Origin: Nocardia brevicatena NBRC 12119
Lineage (GTDB): Bacteria; Actinomycetota; Actinomycetes; Mycobacteriales; Mycobacteriaceae
DNA length: 64,000 bases
Direction: 5' to 3'
NCBI RefSeq assembly: GCF_000308495.1
Contig: NZ_BAFU01000012.1
Location: 1 to 64,000, forward strand
Each line of letters starts with the position of its first letter. The stretch's first letter is position 1. This document shows, one piece after another, positions 35,148 to 45,525 of the stretch. A program made the translations under genes and the position numbers. The notes beneath the pieces are model-generated. The model made no database searches and had not been told where the DNA came from. It saw nothing but the letters and a program-made list of their open reading frames with translations.

Positions 35148-36575
35148 GTGACTTCCGCCCGGATTCCGAACGTCCTCGCCACCCGTTATGCCGGTCCGCA
35201 GCTGGCGCACCTGTGGTCGCCCGAACACAAGATCGTGCTGGAGCGGCGCCTGTGGCTGGAGGTGCTGCGCGCACAGTCGGAACTGGGGATCGATATCCCA
35301 CCGGGGGTGATCACCGACTACGAGCGGGTCCTCGAACAGGTCGATCTGGCCTCCATTTCCGAACGCGAGCGGGTCACCCGACACGATGTGAAGGCCCGGA
35401 TCGAGGAATTCAACGCACTCGCCGGGCACGAACACGTGCACAAGGGCATGACCAGCCGCGATCTCACCGAGAACGTGGAGCAGCTGCAGATCCGGCTGTC
35501 CCTGGAACATATCCACTCCCACGGTATCGCGGTCGCCGCCCGATTGGCCGAACGGGCCGCCGAATACCGAACCCTGGTGATGGCAGGACGATCCCACAAT
35601 GTCGCGGCACAGGCCACCACCTTGGGCAAACGATTCGCCTCCGCGGCCGACGAACTGCTGATCGCGCTGACCCGGCTGCGGGAACTCATCGACCGCTACC
35701 CGCTGCGGGGAATCAAGGGGCCGATGGGCACCGCCCAGGACATGCTGGACCTGCTCAATGGCGATCCGGCGAAACTGGCCGCGCTGGAACAGCAGGTCGC
35801 CCGGCACCTGGGCTTCGCGAATGTGCTGACCAGTGTCGGCCAGGTGTATCCGCGCTCGCTCGACCACGATGTGCTGTCCACACTGGTGCAGATCGGCGCG
35901 GGCCCCTCGTCGCTGGCGCACACCATCCGCCTGATGGCCGGACACGAACTGGTCACCGAGGGATTCCAACCGGGTCAGGTGGGCAGTTCGGCCATGCCGC
36001 ACAAGATGAACACCCGGTCGTGCGAGCGGGTGAACGGTCTGCAGGTGGTGTTGCGCGGATACGCTTCCATGGCGGCCGAACTGGCGGGCGCGCAGTGGAA
36101 CGAGGGGGATGTGTTCTGTTCGGTGGTGCGTCGGGTGGCGCTGCCGGACGCCTTCTTCGCCCTCGACGGCATGTTCGAGACCTTCCTGACGGTGCTCGCC
36201 GAATTCGGCGCCTACCCGGCGGTCATCGCCCGCGAACTGGACCGCTACCTGCCGTTTCTGGCCACCACCCGCATTCTCATGGCGGCGGTGCGGGCCGGGG
36301 TGGGCCGAGAGGCCGCACACGAGGTCATCAAGGAGCACGCCGTCGCAGTCGCCCTCGCGATGCGCGAACAGGGACGTGAACCCGATCTGCTCGACCGGCT
36401 CGCCGCCGATTCCCGGCTGCCGCTGGACCGGGCCGCGCTGGAGGCCGCGCTGGCCGACAAGTCGGTGTTCGTGGGGGCCGCCGCCGATCAGGTGTCCGAT
36501 GTGATCGCGCAGGTCGACAAGCTCGTCGCCGCCTATCCGGAGGCCGCCCGCTACACCCCGTCGCCGATTCTGTAA
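35148..36575 (+). CDS. purB: adenylosuccinate lyase PurB
   Basis: A 475-residue fumarase/aspartase-superfamily lyase that cleaves SAICAR to AICAR and adenylosuccinate to AMP. The signature loop is GSSAMPHKMN; HKGMTSRDLTENVEQ and MAGRSHNVAAQATTLGKRF are typical. The start is GTG 35148, just after the TetR gene, suggesting co-transcription. Confidence 0.95.
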   Translation: MTSARIPNVLATRYAGPQLAHLWSPEHKIVLERRLWLEVLRAQSELGIDIPPGVITDYERVLEQVDLASISERERVTRHDVKARIEEFNALAGHEHVHKGMTSRDLTENVEQLQIRLSLEHIHSHGIAVAARLAERAAEYRTLVMAGRSHNVAAQATTLGKRFASAADELLIALTRLRELIDRYPLRGIKGPMGTAQDMLDLLNGDPAKLAALEQQVARHLGFANVLTSVGQVYPRSLDHDVLSTLVQIGAGPSSLAHTIRLMAGHELVTEGFQPGQVGSSAMPHKMNTRSCERVNGLQVVLRGYASMAAELAGAQWNEGDVFCSVVRRVALPDAFFALDGMFETFLTVLAEFGAYPAVIARELDRYLPFLATTRILMAAVRAGVGREAAHEVIKEHAVAVALAMREQGREPDLLDRLAADSRLPLDRAALEAALADKSVFVGAAADQVSDVIAQVDKLVAAYPEAARYTPSPIL

Positions 36576-36621
36576 CAGGCCGGTGCGTTTTCGTCGGCCG
36601 CGGGTCGGCAATAGTGAAGCG

Positions 36622-37044
36622 ATGGACCCTTACACGATTTTCGCCGATATCATCGCCGGCCGTGCGCCCGCCAGCCGGGTGTACGAGGACGAGGATGTGC
36701 TGGCTTTTATGGACATTCGCCCGGTGACGCCCGGTCATCTGCTGGTGGTGCCCAAGGTGGTGGCGCGGAATCTGGCCGAACTCGACCCGGAGATCGGCGG
36801 GAAGCTGTTCCGGGTGGGGCAGCGGTTGGCGGCGGCGCTGCGGGCCGGTGAGGTCGGCTGTGACGGGGTGAACTTCTTCCTGGCGGACGGGGTGACGGCG
36901 GGTCAGGAGGTGTTCCACGTCCATCTGCACGTGATCCCGCGGACACCCGGTGACGGTTTCGGCCTACGGGCCCGGCCGACGTCGCCGCCGCGCGCCGATC
37001 TCGACTATCTGGCCGCCTCGATCCGGGGCGCGTTGCCACGCTGA
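36622..37044 (+). CDS. HIT-family protein
   Basis: A 140-residue histidine-triad protein starting MDPYTIFADIIAGRAPASRV, with the active-site motif HVHLHVIPR near residue 100. It is a second HIT protein, distinct from the one beside phoR. It occupies the purB-ptrB gap, where mycobacteria carry purC. Confidence 0.9.
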   Translation: MDPYTIFADIIAGRAPASRVYEDEDVLAFMDIRPVTPGHLLVVPKVVARNLAELDPEIGGKLFRVGQRLAAALRAGEVGCDGVNFFLADGVTAGQEVFHVHLHVIPRTPGDGFGLRARPTSPPRADLDYLAASIRGALPR

Positions 37045-37219
37045 CCCGACCGCGAAACGGTTCGAGGCCGGGCGGTTTCCATCCACTGCGCACGATCCGG
37101 CGCTCATGGTCGGTCGGTTGCGCGGCAAGACGCCTGTCTCTCGTCACCACGTCCGAATGCGGCCGACCGGTGGTACACAGACTGCGGGTACTCCGCCGCC
37201 GGCCGCTACGGTGGGTGCC

Positions 37220-39388
37220 ATGGCTGTTGACAGTGGGACCGGGACGAGCGGGGACGTGATGGCGCCGATCGCGAAGCGGGTGCCGTTCGAGCGGACGCAC
37301 CACGGCGATGTCTTCGTCGATGACTACGAATGGCTGCGCGACAAGGACGACCCCGAGGTCGTCGCGTATCTCGAGGCCGAGAACGCCTACACGGAGGCGC
37401 GGACCGCGCATCTGGCGCCGCTGCGGGCGAAGATCTTCGACGAGATCAAATCCCGCACCCAGGAAACCGACCTGTCGGTGCCCACCCGGCTCGGGGACTA
37501 CTGGTACTACTCACGCAGTTTCGAAGGCAAACAGTACGGTGTGCACTGCCGGTGTCCGATCGACGCCACGGCCGTCGGCGTCGACGCCTGGACGCCGCCT
37601 CGACTCGACACCGCTACCGAGATCCCGGGCGAAGAGGTCCTGCTGGACAGCAACGAACTGGCCGAGGGGCACGACTTCTTCGCGCTCGGCGCGTTCTCCG
37701 TCAGCCACGACGGGACGCTGCTGGCCTACTCGGTGGACACCGCGGGCGACGAACGCTACACGCTGCGCTTCAAGGACCTGCGCACCGGGGAACTGCTCGG
37801 TGACGAGATTCCGCGCACGGCGCCGGGGGCTACCTGGGCACAGGCCGGTACGCACGTCTTCTACCAGACCGTCGACGAGTCCTGGCGCCCCGATACCGTC
37901 TGGCGGCATCGGCTCGGCACCCCCACCGACGAGGACGTGCGGGTCTTCCACGAACCGGACGAACGCTACTGGGTGAACGTAGGAAGCACCCGGTCGGAGA
38001 AATACCTGATGATCTGGGTGGGTTCGAAGATCACCAGCGAGGGCCGGGTACTCGAATCGGACAACCCGGAGGGCGAGTTTCGGGTGTTGCTGCCGCGGCG
38101 CGAGGGCGTGGAGTATTCGGCCGAGCACGCGGTGGTGGCGGGCGAGGACCGGTTCCTCATCCTGCACAACGACGTGGTCGACGGGGTGAAGGCGCAGAAC
38201 TTCGTGCTGGCCGAGGCGCCCGCCGACGATCCGTCGAATATGACGATCCTCATCGGCCACCGCGACGACGTCCGCCTGGAGGATGTCGACGCCTTCGCGA
38301 GTCAACTGGTGCTCGGTTATCGGCGGGAGGCGCTGCCCCGCGTCGCCGTCTGGCCGCTCACCGAGGACGGCTACGGCACCCTGCGCGAACTCGAATTCGA
38401 TCCGGAACTGTACGCGGTGGGACTGGGCCGCTGTCCGGAATGGGATCAGCCCACACTGCGCCTCGGGTTCACCTCGTTCATCACCCCGACCCAGGTTTTC
38501 GACTACGTTCCCGCCACCGATGAGCTGCTGCTGCGCAAGGAACAGCCGGTTCTGGGCGGCTACGATCCGAACGACTATGTGCAGCAACGGGTTTGGGCCA
38601 CCGCCGAGGACGGGACCCGGCTCCCGATCTCCCTCGTGGCCCGGCGCGACACCGACCGTGCCGCCGGTCCGAAACCGTTGCTGCTCTATGGATACGGCTC
38701 CTATGAGGCCAGTATCGATCCGGCGTTCTCGGTGTCCCGGCTATCGCTGCTGGACCGCGGCATGGTGTTCGCCGTCGCGCATGTACGCGGTGGCGGGGAG
38801 ATGGGCCGGCTCTGGTACGAGAACGGCAAAACGCTCACCAAGAAGAACACCTTCACCGATTTCGTCTCCTGCGCACGCCATCTCATCGACACCGGGGTGA
38901 CCGCGGCGGACCGGATGGTCGCCGACGGCGGCAGCGCGGGCGGTCTGTTGGTGGGCGCGGTGGCCAATATGGCGCCGGAGCTGTTCGCGGGGGTGCTCGC
39001 CAATGTGCCGTTCGTGGACCCACTCACCTCCATTCTGGATCCGTCGCTGCCGTTGACGGTGATCGAATGGGACGAATGGGGAAATCCGTTGACGGACAAG
39101 GATGTCTACGACTATATGAAGTCGTATTCACCGTACGAGAACGTCACGGCCCGCGCGTATCCGGCCATTCTGGCGATCACCAGTATCAACGACACCAGGG
39201 TGTTGCATGTCGAGCCCGCGAAATGGATGGCCAAACTTCGCGCCATCGCCACCGGGAACGCGCCGCTGCTGCTCAAGACCGAGATGAGCGCGGGGCACGG
39301 CGGGGTCAGCGGACGGTACGAGAAGTGGAAGGAAGTGGCCTTCGAATACGCCTGGGTGCTGGATATCGTCGGCCTGGGAGACCGCTGA
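37220..39388 (+). CDS. ptrB: prolyl oligopeptidase family protease (oligopeptidase B-like)
   Basis: A 722-residue S9A serine peptidase: an N-terminal beta-propeller (about 80-430) and a C-terminal alpha/beta-hydrolase domain. The nucleophile is Ser572 in GGSAGG; the Asp lies in NDTRV and the His in GHGGVSG. The segment MGRLWYENGKTLTKKNTFTDF is typical of oligopeptidase B. In M. tuberculosis the counterpart is split into two genes (Rv0781/Rv0782); here it is intact. A frame open upstream (36950) overlaps the HIT gene and is not used. Confidence 0.92.
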   Translation: MAVDSGTGTSGDVMAPIAKRVPFERTHHGDVFVDDYEWLRDKDDPEVVAYLEAENAYTEARTAHLAPLRAKIFDEIKSRTQETDLSVPTRLGDYWYYSRSFEGKQYGVHCRCPIDATAVGVDAWTPPRLDTATEIPGEEVLLDSNELAEGHDFFALGAFSVSHDGTLLAYSVDTAGDERYTLRFKDLRTGELLGDEIPRTAPGATWAQAGTHVFYQTVDESWRPDTVWRHRLGTPTDEDVRVFHEPDERYWVNVGSTRSEKYLMIWVGSKITSEGRVLESDNPEGEFRVLLPRREGVEYSAEHAVVAGEDRFLILHNDVVDGVKAQNFVLAEAPADDPSNMTILIGHRDDVRLEDVDAFASQLVLGYRREALPRVAVWPLTEDGYGTLRELEFDPELYAVGLGRCPEWDQPTLRLGFTSFITPTQVFDYVPATDELLLRKEQPVLGGYDPNDYVQQRVWATAEDGTRLPISLVARRDTDRAAGPKPLLLYGYGSYEASIDPAFSVSRLSLLDRGMVFAVAHVRGGGEMGRLWYENGKTLTKKNTFTDFVSCARHLIDTGVTAADRMVADGGSAGGLLVGAVANMAPELFAGVLANVPFVDPLTSILDPSLPLTVIEWDEWGNPLTDKDVYDYMKSYSPYENVTARAYPAILAITSINDTRVLHVEPAKWMAKLRAIATGNAPLLLKTEMSAGHGGVSGRYEKWKEVAFEYAWVLDIVGLGDR

Positions 39389-39521
39389 GCCGCCCGGCGC
39401 CGCGGCGCGGGCCGCCGTCGGTGGCCGGCCGTTCCCGATGGACGCCACTCGTGGCCCGGTGTTCGTCCCCTGGTCATCGGGGCTGCACGGTGAATACATC
39501 TGTGGCCGGCACCGTGGGTTC

Positions 39522-40223
39522 ATGAACGCCGAGCTGCTCGTGTCGGTATCCGATATCCGGGACCTCACCAGGGACGCGGTGGTCGATTTCGCCGCGCAGA
39601 TGGATCAGCGGAAGGTGCGGCTGTCGCTGCTGGTGGCGCCGCGGCTGAAGGGGAAATACCGGCTGGTCGACGATCCCGCGACCCAGGAGTGGCTACGTGA
39701 CCGGCGTATGCGGGGAGACGCGATCGTGCTGCACGGTTACGACCAGGCCGCGACCGAACGGCGCCGCGCCGAGTTCGCGTCCCTGCCCCGACACGAGGCC
39801 CTGCTACGGCTCACCGCCGCCGACCGGGTGCTCGAACACACCGGGCTGCGTACGCGGCTGTTCGCGGCGCCGCGCTGGAACGCCTCGGCCGGGGCGATCG
39901 AGGCCCTCCCCGCGGCGGGGTTCCGTGTCTGTCTGGGACCGACGAGCATCCTCGACCTGGAGCGCGATATCGCCCAGAAGGCCCGGGTGTTCGGCATCGG
40001 CGGGGGTTTCCACGCCGAACCCTGGTGGTGCCGCGCCATGGTCCTGGGCGCGGCACGCACCGCCCGCCGCGGCGGGACTCTGCGGCTGGCGGTGTCCGCC
40101 GCCCAACTGGGCCGCTCCGGTCCCCGGCAGGCCCTGCTCGATGCCGTCGACCTCGCCCTCTACCACGGCGCGAGCAGCCAGGTGTACCGCTGGGAGCCCA
40201 CCGAGACGACCCGCGCGGCCTGA
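39522..40223 (+). CDS. DUF2334 polysaccharide-deacetylase-like protein
   Basis: A 233-residue protein beginning MNAELLVSVSDIRDLT, with an LHGYD segment and FAAPRWNAS typical of DUF2334, a NodB-like deacetylase fold. The N-terminal metal-binding Asp (SVSDI) and HGYD are present; activity is untested. It converges with glutamate decarboxylase over a hairpin. Confidence 0.75.
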   Translation: MNAELLVSVSDIRDLTRDAVVDFAAQMDQRKVRLSLLVAPRLKGKYRLVDDPATQEWLRDRRMRGDAIVLHGYDQAATERRRAEFASLPRHEALLRLTAADRVLEHTGLRTRLFAAPRWNASAGAIEALPAAGFRVCLGPTSILDLERDIAQKARVFGIGGGFHAEPWWCRAMVLGAARTARRGGTLRLAVSAAQLGRSGPRQALLDAVDLALYHGASSQVYRWEPTETTRAA

Positions 40224-40266
40224 CCGAGTCACCGCGGGCGAGACCCGCCCCGCGGTACGGCCGATG

Positions 40267-40303
40267 CCGCCGCCCGCGAGAACGGCGATGGCGCGGGCGG
40301 CGG
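40267..40303. terminator. hairpin between convergent DUF2334 and gad genes
   Basis: CCGCCGCCCGCG (40267-40278) pairs with CGCGGGCGGCGG (40292-40303) over a 13-nt loop. It sits 43 nt after the plus-strand stop codon and could end both transcripts. Confidence 0.6.
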
Positions 40304-40380
40304 TGTCACCGGGGATCCGTTCTCCGCTGCCCGAGCACACGCCGCGGCCGCTCGGCCACCGGCGGCCACGAAGGACATGA

Positions 40381-41772
40381 TCAGGTCGGCGCGATCGATA
40401 TCCGCGGCACGGACGGTGTCGCGTCGTGTGTGAAGCCGCCCGCGTCCGCGCGGGTGAGCGAGGGCGAAAACGGTCTCCGCTTCAGCTGGTCCATGCAGCG
40501 GGTGAAGTCGGCCAACAGCAGATCGGCCATGTCGACGCTGAACCCGTGCCGGATCACCGCACGCATGATCGTCTCGTCGTCCCGGTCGGCGGGCAGCGGA
40601 TACGCCGGGATCAGCCAACCCCTGGAGCGCAGCCGATCGGACAGGTCGTAAAGGTTGAACCCTGGGTCGCCGGTGAGCCGCCAGCACACCGCCGTAATGC
40701 CGCGCCGCGGGTCGCCGTCGTGGATCAGCTCGAAGACGTCCGATTTGCGCAAACCGGCCGCCAGGTGCTGCGCCGCCCGGTAGATCGCGGACTGCACCCT
40801 GGTGTAGCCGGCGCGCCCGAAACGGATGAAGTCGTAGTACTGCGTGATCGCCTGCCCGCCGGGCCGGGAGAAATTCAGGTTGAAGGTGGCCATACTGCCG
40901 CCGAGGTAGTCGACATCGAATATCAGTTCCTCCGGCAGGTCGGCCGTCTCACGCCAGATCGCCCAGCCCGCCCCGAGCGGCGCGAGGCCGGTCTTGTGGC
41001 CGGAGGCATTGATCGACTTCACCCGGGGCAGCCGGAAGTCCCAGAGCAGGTCGGGCGCGGCGAACGGGGCGAGGAAACCGCCGCTGGCGGCGTCGACATG
41101 AATGGGGATGTCCAGGCCCCTGTCCCGCCGCAGCGCGTCGAGCGCGGCGCTGATTCCGGCTACGTCCTCGTATAGTCCGGTGTAGGTCTGGCCGAAGGTC
41201 GCCACCACCATGATGGTGTTCTCGTCGCAGTGCTCGGCGACGTCGTCGGGGTGCATGGTGAGGCGGTCGCCGCGCAGTGGAATCTGTCGGATCTCGACGT
41301 CGAAATAGCGCGCGAACTTCTCCCAGCAGACTTGTACCGGCCCGCAGACGAAGTTGGGCATCCCGGTGCCGCCGCGCTTGCGCCAGCGGAATTTGGCTGC
41401 GAGCCCGCCGAGCATGGCCGCCTCGCTGGAACCGGTGGTCGAGGTACCGTGAGTGGTGGCCGGATCCGGCGCGTGCCACAGGCCCGCGACCATCCGGACG
41501 CCGCGGCGCTCCAACTCGGCGGTCTGCGGGTATTCGTCCTTGTCGACAATATTCTTGTCCAGGCACTCGGCCATCAGCCTGCGCGCCTGGTCGTCCACCC
41601 AGGTGGTGCAGAAGGTGGCCAGGTTCATCCTGGAGACGCCGTCGAGCATCAGTTCGTCGTGCACGATCTCGTAGGCGACCTGCGGGAACATCCCGTGCGC
41701 CGGAAATCCGGCCCGCGGCGCGGAGCGGCCGAGTCCCGGCAGGGCGAACAGGTCCTCGACTCCTTCGGACAT
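40381..41772 (-). CDS. gad: glutamate decarboxylase
   Basis: A 463-residue group II PLP decarboxylase producing GABA from glutamate. Lys260 in NASGHKTGLAPLG binds PLP; TTGSSEAAMLGGLA, IHVDAASGGF and YYDFIRFGRAGY match the family. GGAGG lies 8 nt before the ATG at 41772. In bacteria it can serve acid resistance or the GABA shunt; no antiporter is adjacent. Confidence 0.93.
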   Translation of the reverse strand: MSEGVEDLFALPGLGRSAPRAGFPAHGMFPQVAYEIVHDELMLDGVSRMNLATFCTTWVDDQARRLMAECLDKNIVDKDEYPQTAELERRGVRMVAGLWHAPDPATTHGTSTTGSSEAAMLGGLAAKFRWRKRGGTGMPNFVCGPVQVCWEKFARYFDVEIRQIPLRGDRLTMHPDDVAEHCDENTIMVVATFGQTYTGLYEDVAGISAALDALRRDRGLDIPIHVDAASGGFLAPFAAPDLLWDFRLPRVKSINASGHKTGLAPLGAGWAIWRETADLPEELIFDVDYLGGSMATFNLNFSRPGGQAITQYYDFIRFGRAGYTRVQSAIYRAAQHLAAGLRKSDVFELIHDGDPRRGITAVCWRLTGDPGFNLYDLSDRLRSRGWLIPAYPLPADRDDETIMRAVIRHGFSVDMADLLLADFTRCMDQLKRRPFSPSLTRADAGGFTHDATPSVPRISIAPT

Positions 41773-41957
41773 GAATGCTGCCTCCGTGCCTGTGCGGTCG
41801 CCGGCGGACCGGCTGTGTTGCCCGTGCCCTTCGAGGATGCCGGACCACGGTCGACACCCTCGGCTCGACACACCGGCGCCCACCCCGGAGGAACTTCGGT
41901 CGTGGACAGCGTGCCGGACCCGAAGCCCGACCGGCGGCGCGCCGACCGTCCTCGAGA

Positions 41958-42602
41958 TCACAGTTCGGCGGCGTCCTCCGGCCTGAGTACCCGAAATTCG
42001 GTTCCGGCCGGCGCCATTTCGGTCAGGCGGCCGAAGTAGATGCCCTGCGCCTCCGGCTGGATGATGCCGAAGTGGATGGGCAGCGCCACCCGCGGGCCGA
42101 CCGCGCGCAGATAGTCGACGGCCTCGCTGATCCGCATCCAGGGCGCGGCGGCCGGAGTGGCCAGCACGCCGACCGGGACCGGCGGCACCCACAGCGAATC
42201 ACCGGGGTGCACGAGTTGGGCCGGATCGTCCGGGGTGCCGAGCTGGAAGACAGTGTTGTCGATTACGGGGATCTCGGGGTGGATGACGGCGTGCCTGCCC
42301 CCGCCCCCGGTGATCCGGAGATCGCCGAGCGCCAGCACATTGCCGGCGTGTACCGGCTCCCACGGTTCGCCGCGCGCAGCGGCGGTCTGCGGATCGCTCA
42401 GCAGCCGCGCGCCCGGATTGGTCTCGATCAGCGCGTCGATCCGGTTCGGGTCGATATGGTCCGGGTGTTGATGGGTGACCGCGATGGCGTCCAGACCGGT
42501 GATGCCCTCGAAACCGTGGGAGAACACCCCGGGATCGAACAGAACTCTGGCTCCGTACAGTTCGACGAGGATGCAGGAGTGACCGAAATGGGCTATGCGC
42601 AT
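41958..42602 (-). CDS. MBL-fold metal-dependent hydrolase (UlaG-like)
   Basis: A 214-residue metallo-beta-lactamase-fold protein with the metal motif THQHPDHID and further ligands near HPGDSLWVPP and LPIHFG. It resembles Rv0786c by context near purSQ. The ATG at 42602 gives the family start MRIAHFGHSC; no Shine-Dalgarno site is visible, so it may be leaderless. Substrate unknown. Confidence 0.82.
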   Translation of the reverse strand: MRIAHFGHSCILVELYGARVLFDPGVFSHGFEGITGLDAIAVTHQHPDHIDPNRIDALIETNPGARLLSDPQTAAARGEPWEPVHAGNVLALGDLRITGGGGRHAVIHPEIPVIDNTVFQLGTPDDPAQLVHPGDSLWVPPVPVGVLATPAAAPWMRISEAVDYLRAVGPRVALPIHFGIIQPEAQGIYFGRLTEMAPAGTEFRVLRPEDAAEL

Positions 42603-42763
42603 AACCACAACGGTAGTGCGGGGTAACCCCGCTCACACGCAACCGCGCCCGGTACCACCCGCCGATGCGGTCCGAGCGGTGGGCAACTAGGCTGCTCAGG
42701 TAATCCCATCAGCGGTCGGGCGCGGTTGCGTCCCGTCCCGCTCATCTTTGTGAGGAGCAATCC

Positions 42764-43000
42764 GTGGCACGAGTCGTGGTCGAGGTGATGCCGAAGGCCG
42801 AGATCCTGGACCCGCAGGGGCAGGCCATTGTCGGCGCGCTGCCGCGCCTGGGATTCCAGGGTGTATCGGATGTACGGCAGGGCAAACGGTTCGAACTCGA
42901 CGTCGCCGACGACGTCACCGACGATCAGCTCGCCGAAATCGCCGAATCGCTGCTGGCCAACACCGTGATCGAGGACTGGAAGGTGGTGCGCGTCCCATGA
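42764..43000 (+). CDS. purS: phosphoribosylformylglycinamidine synthase subunit PurS
   Basis: A 78-residue protein starting [19 protein letters not shown]. It bridges PurQ and PurL in the three-part FGAM synthase. GAGGAG precedes the GTG start by 9 nt, and it overlaps purQ by ATGA. Confidence 0.95.
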   Translation: MARVVVEVMPKAEILDPQGQAIVGALPRLGFQGVSDVRQGKRFELDVADDVTDDQLAEIAESLLANTVIEDWKVVRVP

Positions 43001-43677
43001 ACGCCCGGATCGGTGTCATCACGTTTCCCGGAACCCTCGACGATGTGGACGCCGCCCGTGCCGTCCGGCTGACCGGCGCCGAGGCGGTGAGCCTGTGGCA
43101 CGCCGACGCCGACCTCCAGGGCGTCGACGCGGTGGTGGTGCCCGGCGGCTTCTCCTACGGCGACTATCTGCGGGCCGGCGCGATCGCGCGATTCGCCCCC
43201 GTCATGGGCGAGGTGGTGCGCGCCGCCGAGAACGGGATGCCGGTACTCGGCATCTGCAACGGTTTCCAGGTGCTGTGCGAGGCCGGACTGTTGCCCGGCG
43301 CGCTGACTCGCAACGAGGGCCTGCATTTCATCTGCCGTGACCAGTGGCTGCAGGTGGACGCCACCGACACCGCGTGGACCTCCCGGTACGAGCCGGGCGC
43401 CCAGATCCTGGTGCCACTGAAATCCGGTGAGGGCCGTTATCAGGCGTCGGAGGCCGTACTCGACGAACTGGAGGGCGAGGGCCGGGTGGTGTTCCGCTAC
43501 GCGGGCGACAACCCCAACGGGTCCCAGCGCGGTATCGCCGGGATAACCTCGGCCAACCGCCGCGTCGTCGGCCTCATGCCGCACCCGGAACACGCCACCG
43601 AACCGCTCACCGGCCCCAGCGACGACGGCCTGGGTCTCTTTCTCTCGGTGTTGGACAGTGTGTTGACGGCAGCATAA
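42997..43677 (+). CDS. purQ: FGAM synthase glutaminase subunit PurQ
   Basis: A 226-residue class I glutamine amidotransferase. The nucleophile Cys lies in [34 protein letters not shown] is the family segment, and GLMPHPEH carries the catalytic His. It supplies ammonia to PurL, encoded 3.3 kb downstream. Confidence 0.96.
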   Translation: MNARIGVITFPGTLDDVDAARAVRLTGAEAVSLWHADADLQGVDAVVVPGGFSYGDYLRAGAIARFAPVMGEVVRAAENGMPVLGICNGFQVLCEAGLLPGALTRNEGLHFICRDQWLQVDATDTAWTSRYEPGAQILVPLKSGEGRYQASEAVLDELEGEGRVVFRYAGDNPNGSQRGIAGITSANRRVVGLMPHPEHATEPLTGPSDDGLGLFLSVLDSVLTAA

Positions 43678-43690
43678 TCTGCGTTTTTTG

Positions 43691-43709
43691 GCGCCGCCTT
43701 CGGCGGCGC
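43691..43709 (+). terminator. hairpin after purQ
   Basis: GCGCCGCC pairs with GGCGGCGC over a 3-nt loop, 13 nt after the purQ stop, following a T-run (43684-43689). Confidence 0.55.
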
Positions 43710-43710
43710 G

Positions 43711-43807
43711 GGGTTGCGGCCCTGTCGGGTCTCGCGTTTCGGCGCCCGAGACTCGTGCCTTCGGCGCATGCGCTTCGGGCGCCGAAACGCGAGACGGGCC
43801 GCAACCC
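43711..43807. repeat. large composite palindrome downstream of purQ
   Basis: A 12-bp outer stem (43711-43722 with 43796-43807) and a 19-bp inner stem (43731-43749 with 43775-43793) are separated by an asymmetric bulge (8 and 2 nt). The apical region is 25 nt long. The design matches the element at 49366-49460. It may be a bidirectional terminator or a structured repeat. Confidence 0.7.
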
Positions 43808-43850
43808 TTTGGGGCCTCGTAAGACTCGGCACGGGGGACGCGTTGGGGTG

Positions 43851-43976
43851 GGGGCGGTGGCCGTGCCCACCGTCATGTTCCTGATCGGCCCGCAGTGGGT
43901 GCTACCGCATCGGGTCGATCGGGGACTCGACTGGGCGCTGTGGCAGCAATTGCTCGGCAGTAGCTGTGTGCTCGTC
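43851..43976 (+). pseudogene. broken fragment of a GT87 mannosyltransferase gene
   Basis: This 126-bp stretch is the inverted copy of 45558-45683 in the intact GT87 gene, with 117 identical bases and no gaps by my count. It would encode [20 protein letters not shown] and the following [12 protein letters not shown], with four changes across 36 codons. No N-terminal part or continuation exists, so it is a remnant. Confidence 0.85.
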
Positions 43977-44232
43977 GCGGTGGGTTTCGTACGGTGACGG
44001 CGCGGTGTTGTGGTTTCGTCCGCGGAGCAGTACACCGGGTTGTCCGCCGGCGTTCTGCTGTGGTTCCTCTGTCCGCGTTGCGGGCGGCTCCGATCAACGG
44101 CGGGCTTTACGGATGCGCCGGAACTTCCTCTGTCCGCGTAGCGGGGCGATTCGTGTGGCGGTCGTGGCTCTGCTCGTGCCGTGCCGATGTGGTGTGGTCG
44201 GGGATGGGTGGGTGGCTGCCTAGGATCGGTGC
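43977..44232. other. no gene; short direct repeat
   Basis: Between the GT87 fragment and the M18 peptidase gene I see only a 14-bp direct repeat, TTCCTCTGTCCGCG, at 44064-44077 and 44125-44138, followed by GCGGG-type sequence both times. No supported gene. Confidence 0.45.
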
Positions 44233-45525
44233 ATGCCGGTTTCTACCACTGCGGCGTCGGCCGTCGGGCTGTGCGCCTTCATCGATGAGTCGCCGTCGCC
44301 GTTTCATGTCTGCCATACAATCGCCCAGGATCTGGACGAGCACGGTTTCACTCGACTCGACGAAACGCGGCCGTGGCCGACGGACGTGCGGGGCAGGCAC
44401 TACATCGTGCGCGGGGGGTCGCTGGTCGCGTGGGCCGATGCCCATCACTCCCCGGCGTTCCGGGTGGTCGGTGCCCATACCGACAGCCCGAACCTGCGGG
44501 TCAAACAGCACCCGGACCTGGTCTCCGCAGGGTGGCAGCTGGTCGGGCTGGAGCCGTACGGCGGGGCCTGGCTGAATTCCTGGCTCGACCGCGAACTGGG
44601 TATCTCCGGGCGGTTGAGCGTGCGCGAGGGCGATACCGTCGGCGAGCGGCTGGTGCGGATCAACGAGCCCATCCTGCGGGTGCCGCAGCTGGCGATCCAT
44701 CTGTCGGAGGACCGGCACGGCGTCAGCCTGGATCCGCAGCGGCATGTCAACGCCGTGTGGGGGGTGGGCAGCGAGCGGCGGTCGTTCCTGGATTTCGTCG
44801 CGGAGTTCGCGGGGGTCGATCCGGGATCGGTACTCGGCTGGGAACTGATGACCCATGAGCTGACCCCGAGCCGGCCGGTCGGGCGCGACCGGGATCTGAT
44901 CAGCGCTCCCCGACTGGACAACCAGGGCACCTGTTACGCGGGACTGCGCGCGTTCTTGGCCGCTGTGGACTCGCCCGGCGCGGCGGTGCCGGTGCTGGTG
45001 GTATTCGACCATGAGGAGGTGGGCAGCCAGTCCGACCGCGGCGCGCAGTCGAATCTGCTGCCGACCGTGTTGGAACGGATCGTGCTGACCCGTGGCGGCG
45101 GCCGCGCCGAGTATCTGGCCGCCCTGGCCGGGTCGGTGTGCGCGTCCGGCGATATGGCGCATGCCACCCACCCGAACTATCCCGAGCGGCACGAAGCGGC
45201 GCACGGTATCGAGGTCAACGGGGGACCGGTGCTCAAGGTGAACCAGAACCTGCGCTACGCCACCGACGCGGCCGGTGCGGGTGCGTTCGCGCTGGCCTGC
45301 GAGCAGGCCGGTGTGCCGCTGCAACGATATGTGCATCGCGCCGATCTGCCGTGCGGTTCCACCATCGGCCCGATGACCGCCGCGCGTACCGGCATGTCGA
45401 CCGTCGATGTGGGTGCCCCACAGCTGGCCATGCATTCGGCCCGGGAGATGATGGGAGCCGCCGATATCACCTCCTACGCCGCTGCGCTGGCAGCCTTCCT
45501 CACGCCGGAGACGGCGGGCCGGTAG
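44233..45525 (+). CDS. pepC: M18-family aminopeptidase
   Basis: A 430-residue dinuclear-zinc aminopeptidase. Metal-ligand segments are [48 protein letters not shown] and the C-terminal [10 protein letters not shown]. It prefers N-terminal Asp/Glu in related enzymes. Position between purQ and purL corresponds to Rv0800 (named pepC there). Its 3' end overlaps the converging GT87 gene by 52 bp. Confidence 0.9.
   Translation: MPVSTTAASAVGLCAFIDESPSPFHVCHTIAQDLDEHGFTRLDETRPWPTDVRGRHYIVRGGSLVAWADAHHSPAFRVVGAHTDSPNLRVKQHPDLVSAGWQLVGLEPYGGAWLNSWLDRELGISGRLSVREGDTVGERLVRINEPILRVPQLAIHLSEDRHGVSLDPQRHVNAVWGVGSERRSFLDFVAEFAGVDPGSVLGWELMTHELTPSRPVGRDRDLISAPRLDNQGTCYAGLRAFLAAVDSPGAAVPVLVVFDHEEVGSQSDRGAQSNLLPTVLERIVLTRGGGRAEYLAALAGSVCASGDMAHATHPNYPERHEAAHGIEVNGGPVLKVNQNLRYATDAAGAGAFALACEQAGVPLQRYVHRADLPCGSTIGPMTAARTGMSTVDVGAPQLAMHSAREMMGAADITSYAAALAAFLTPETAGR

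Noticed and set aside
43755-43997. 80-codon plus-strand frame before the M18 gene
   Set aside because: Its credible part is just the GT87 fragment fused to palindrome-derived residues. Annotated as a gene remnant instead.
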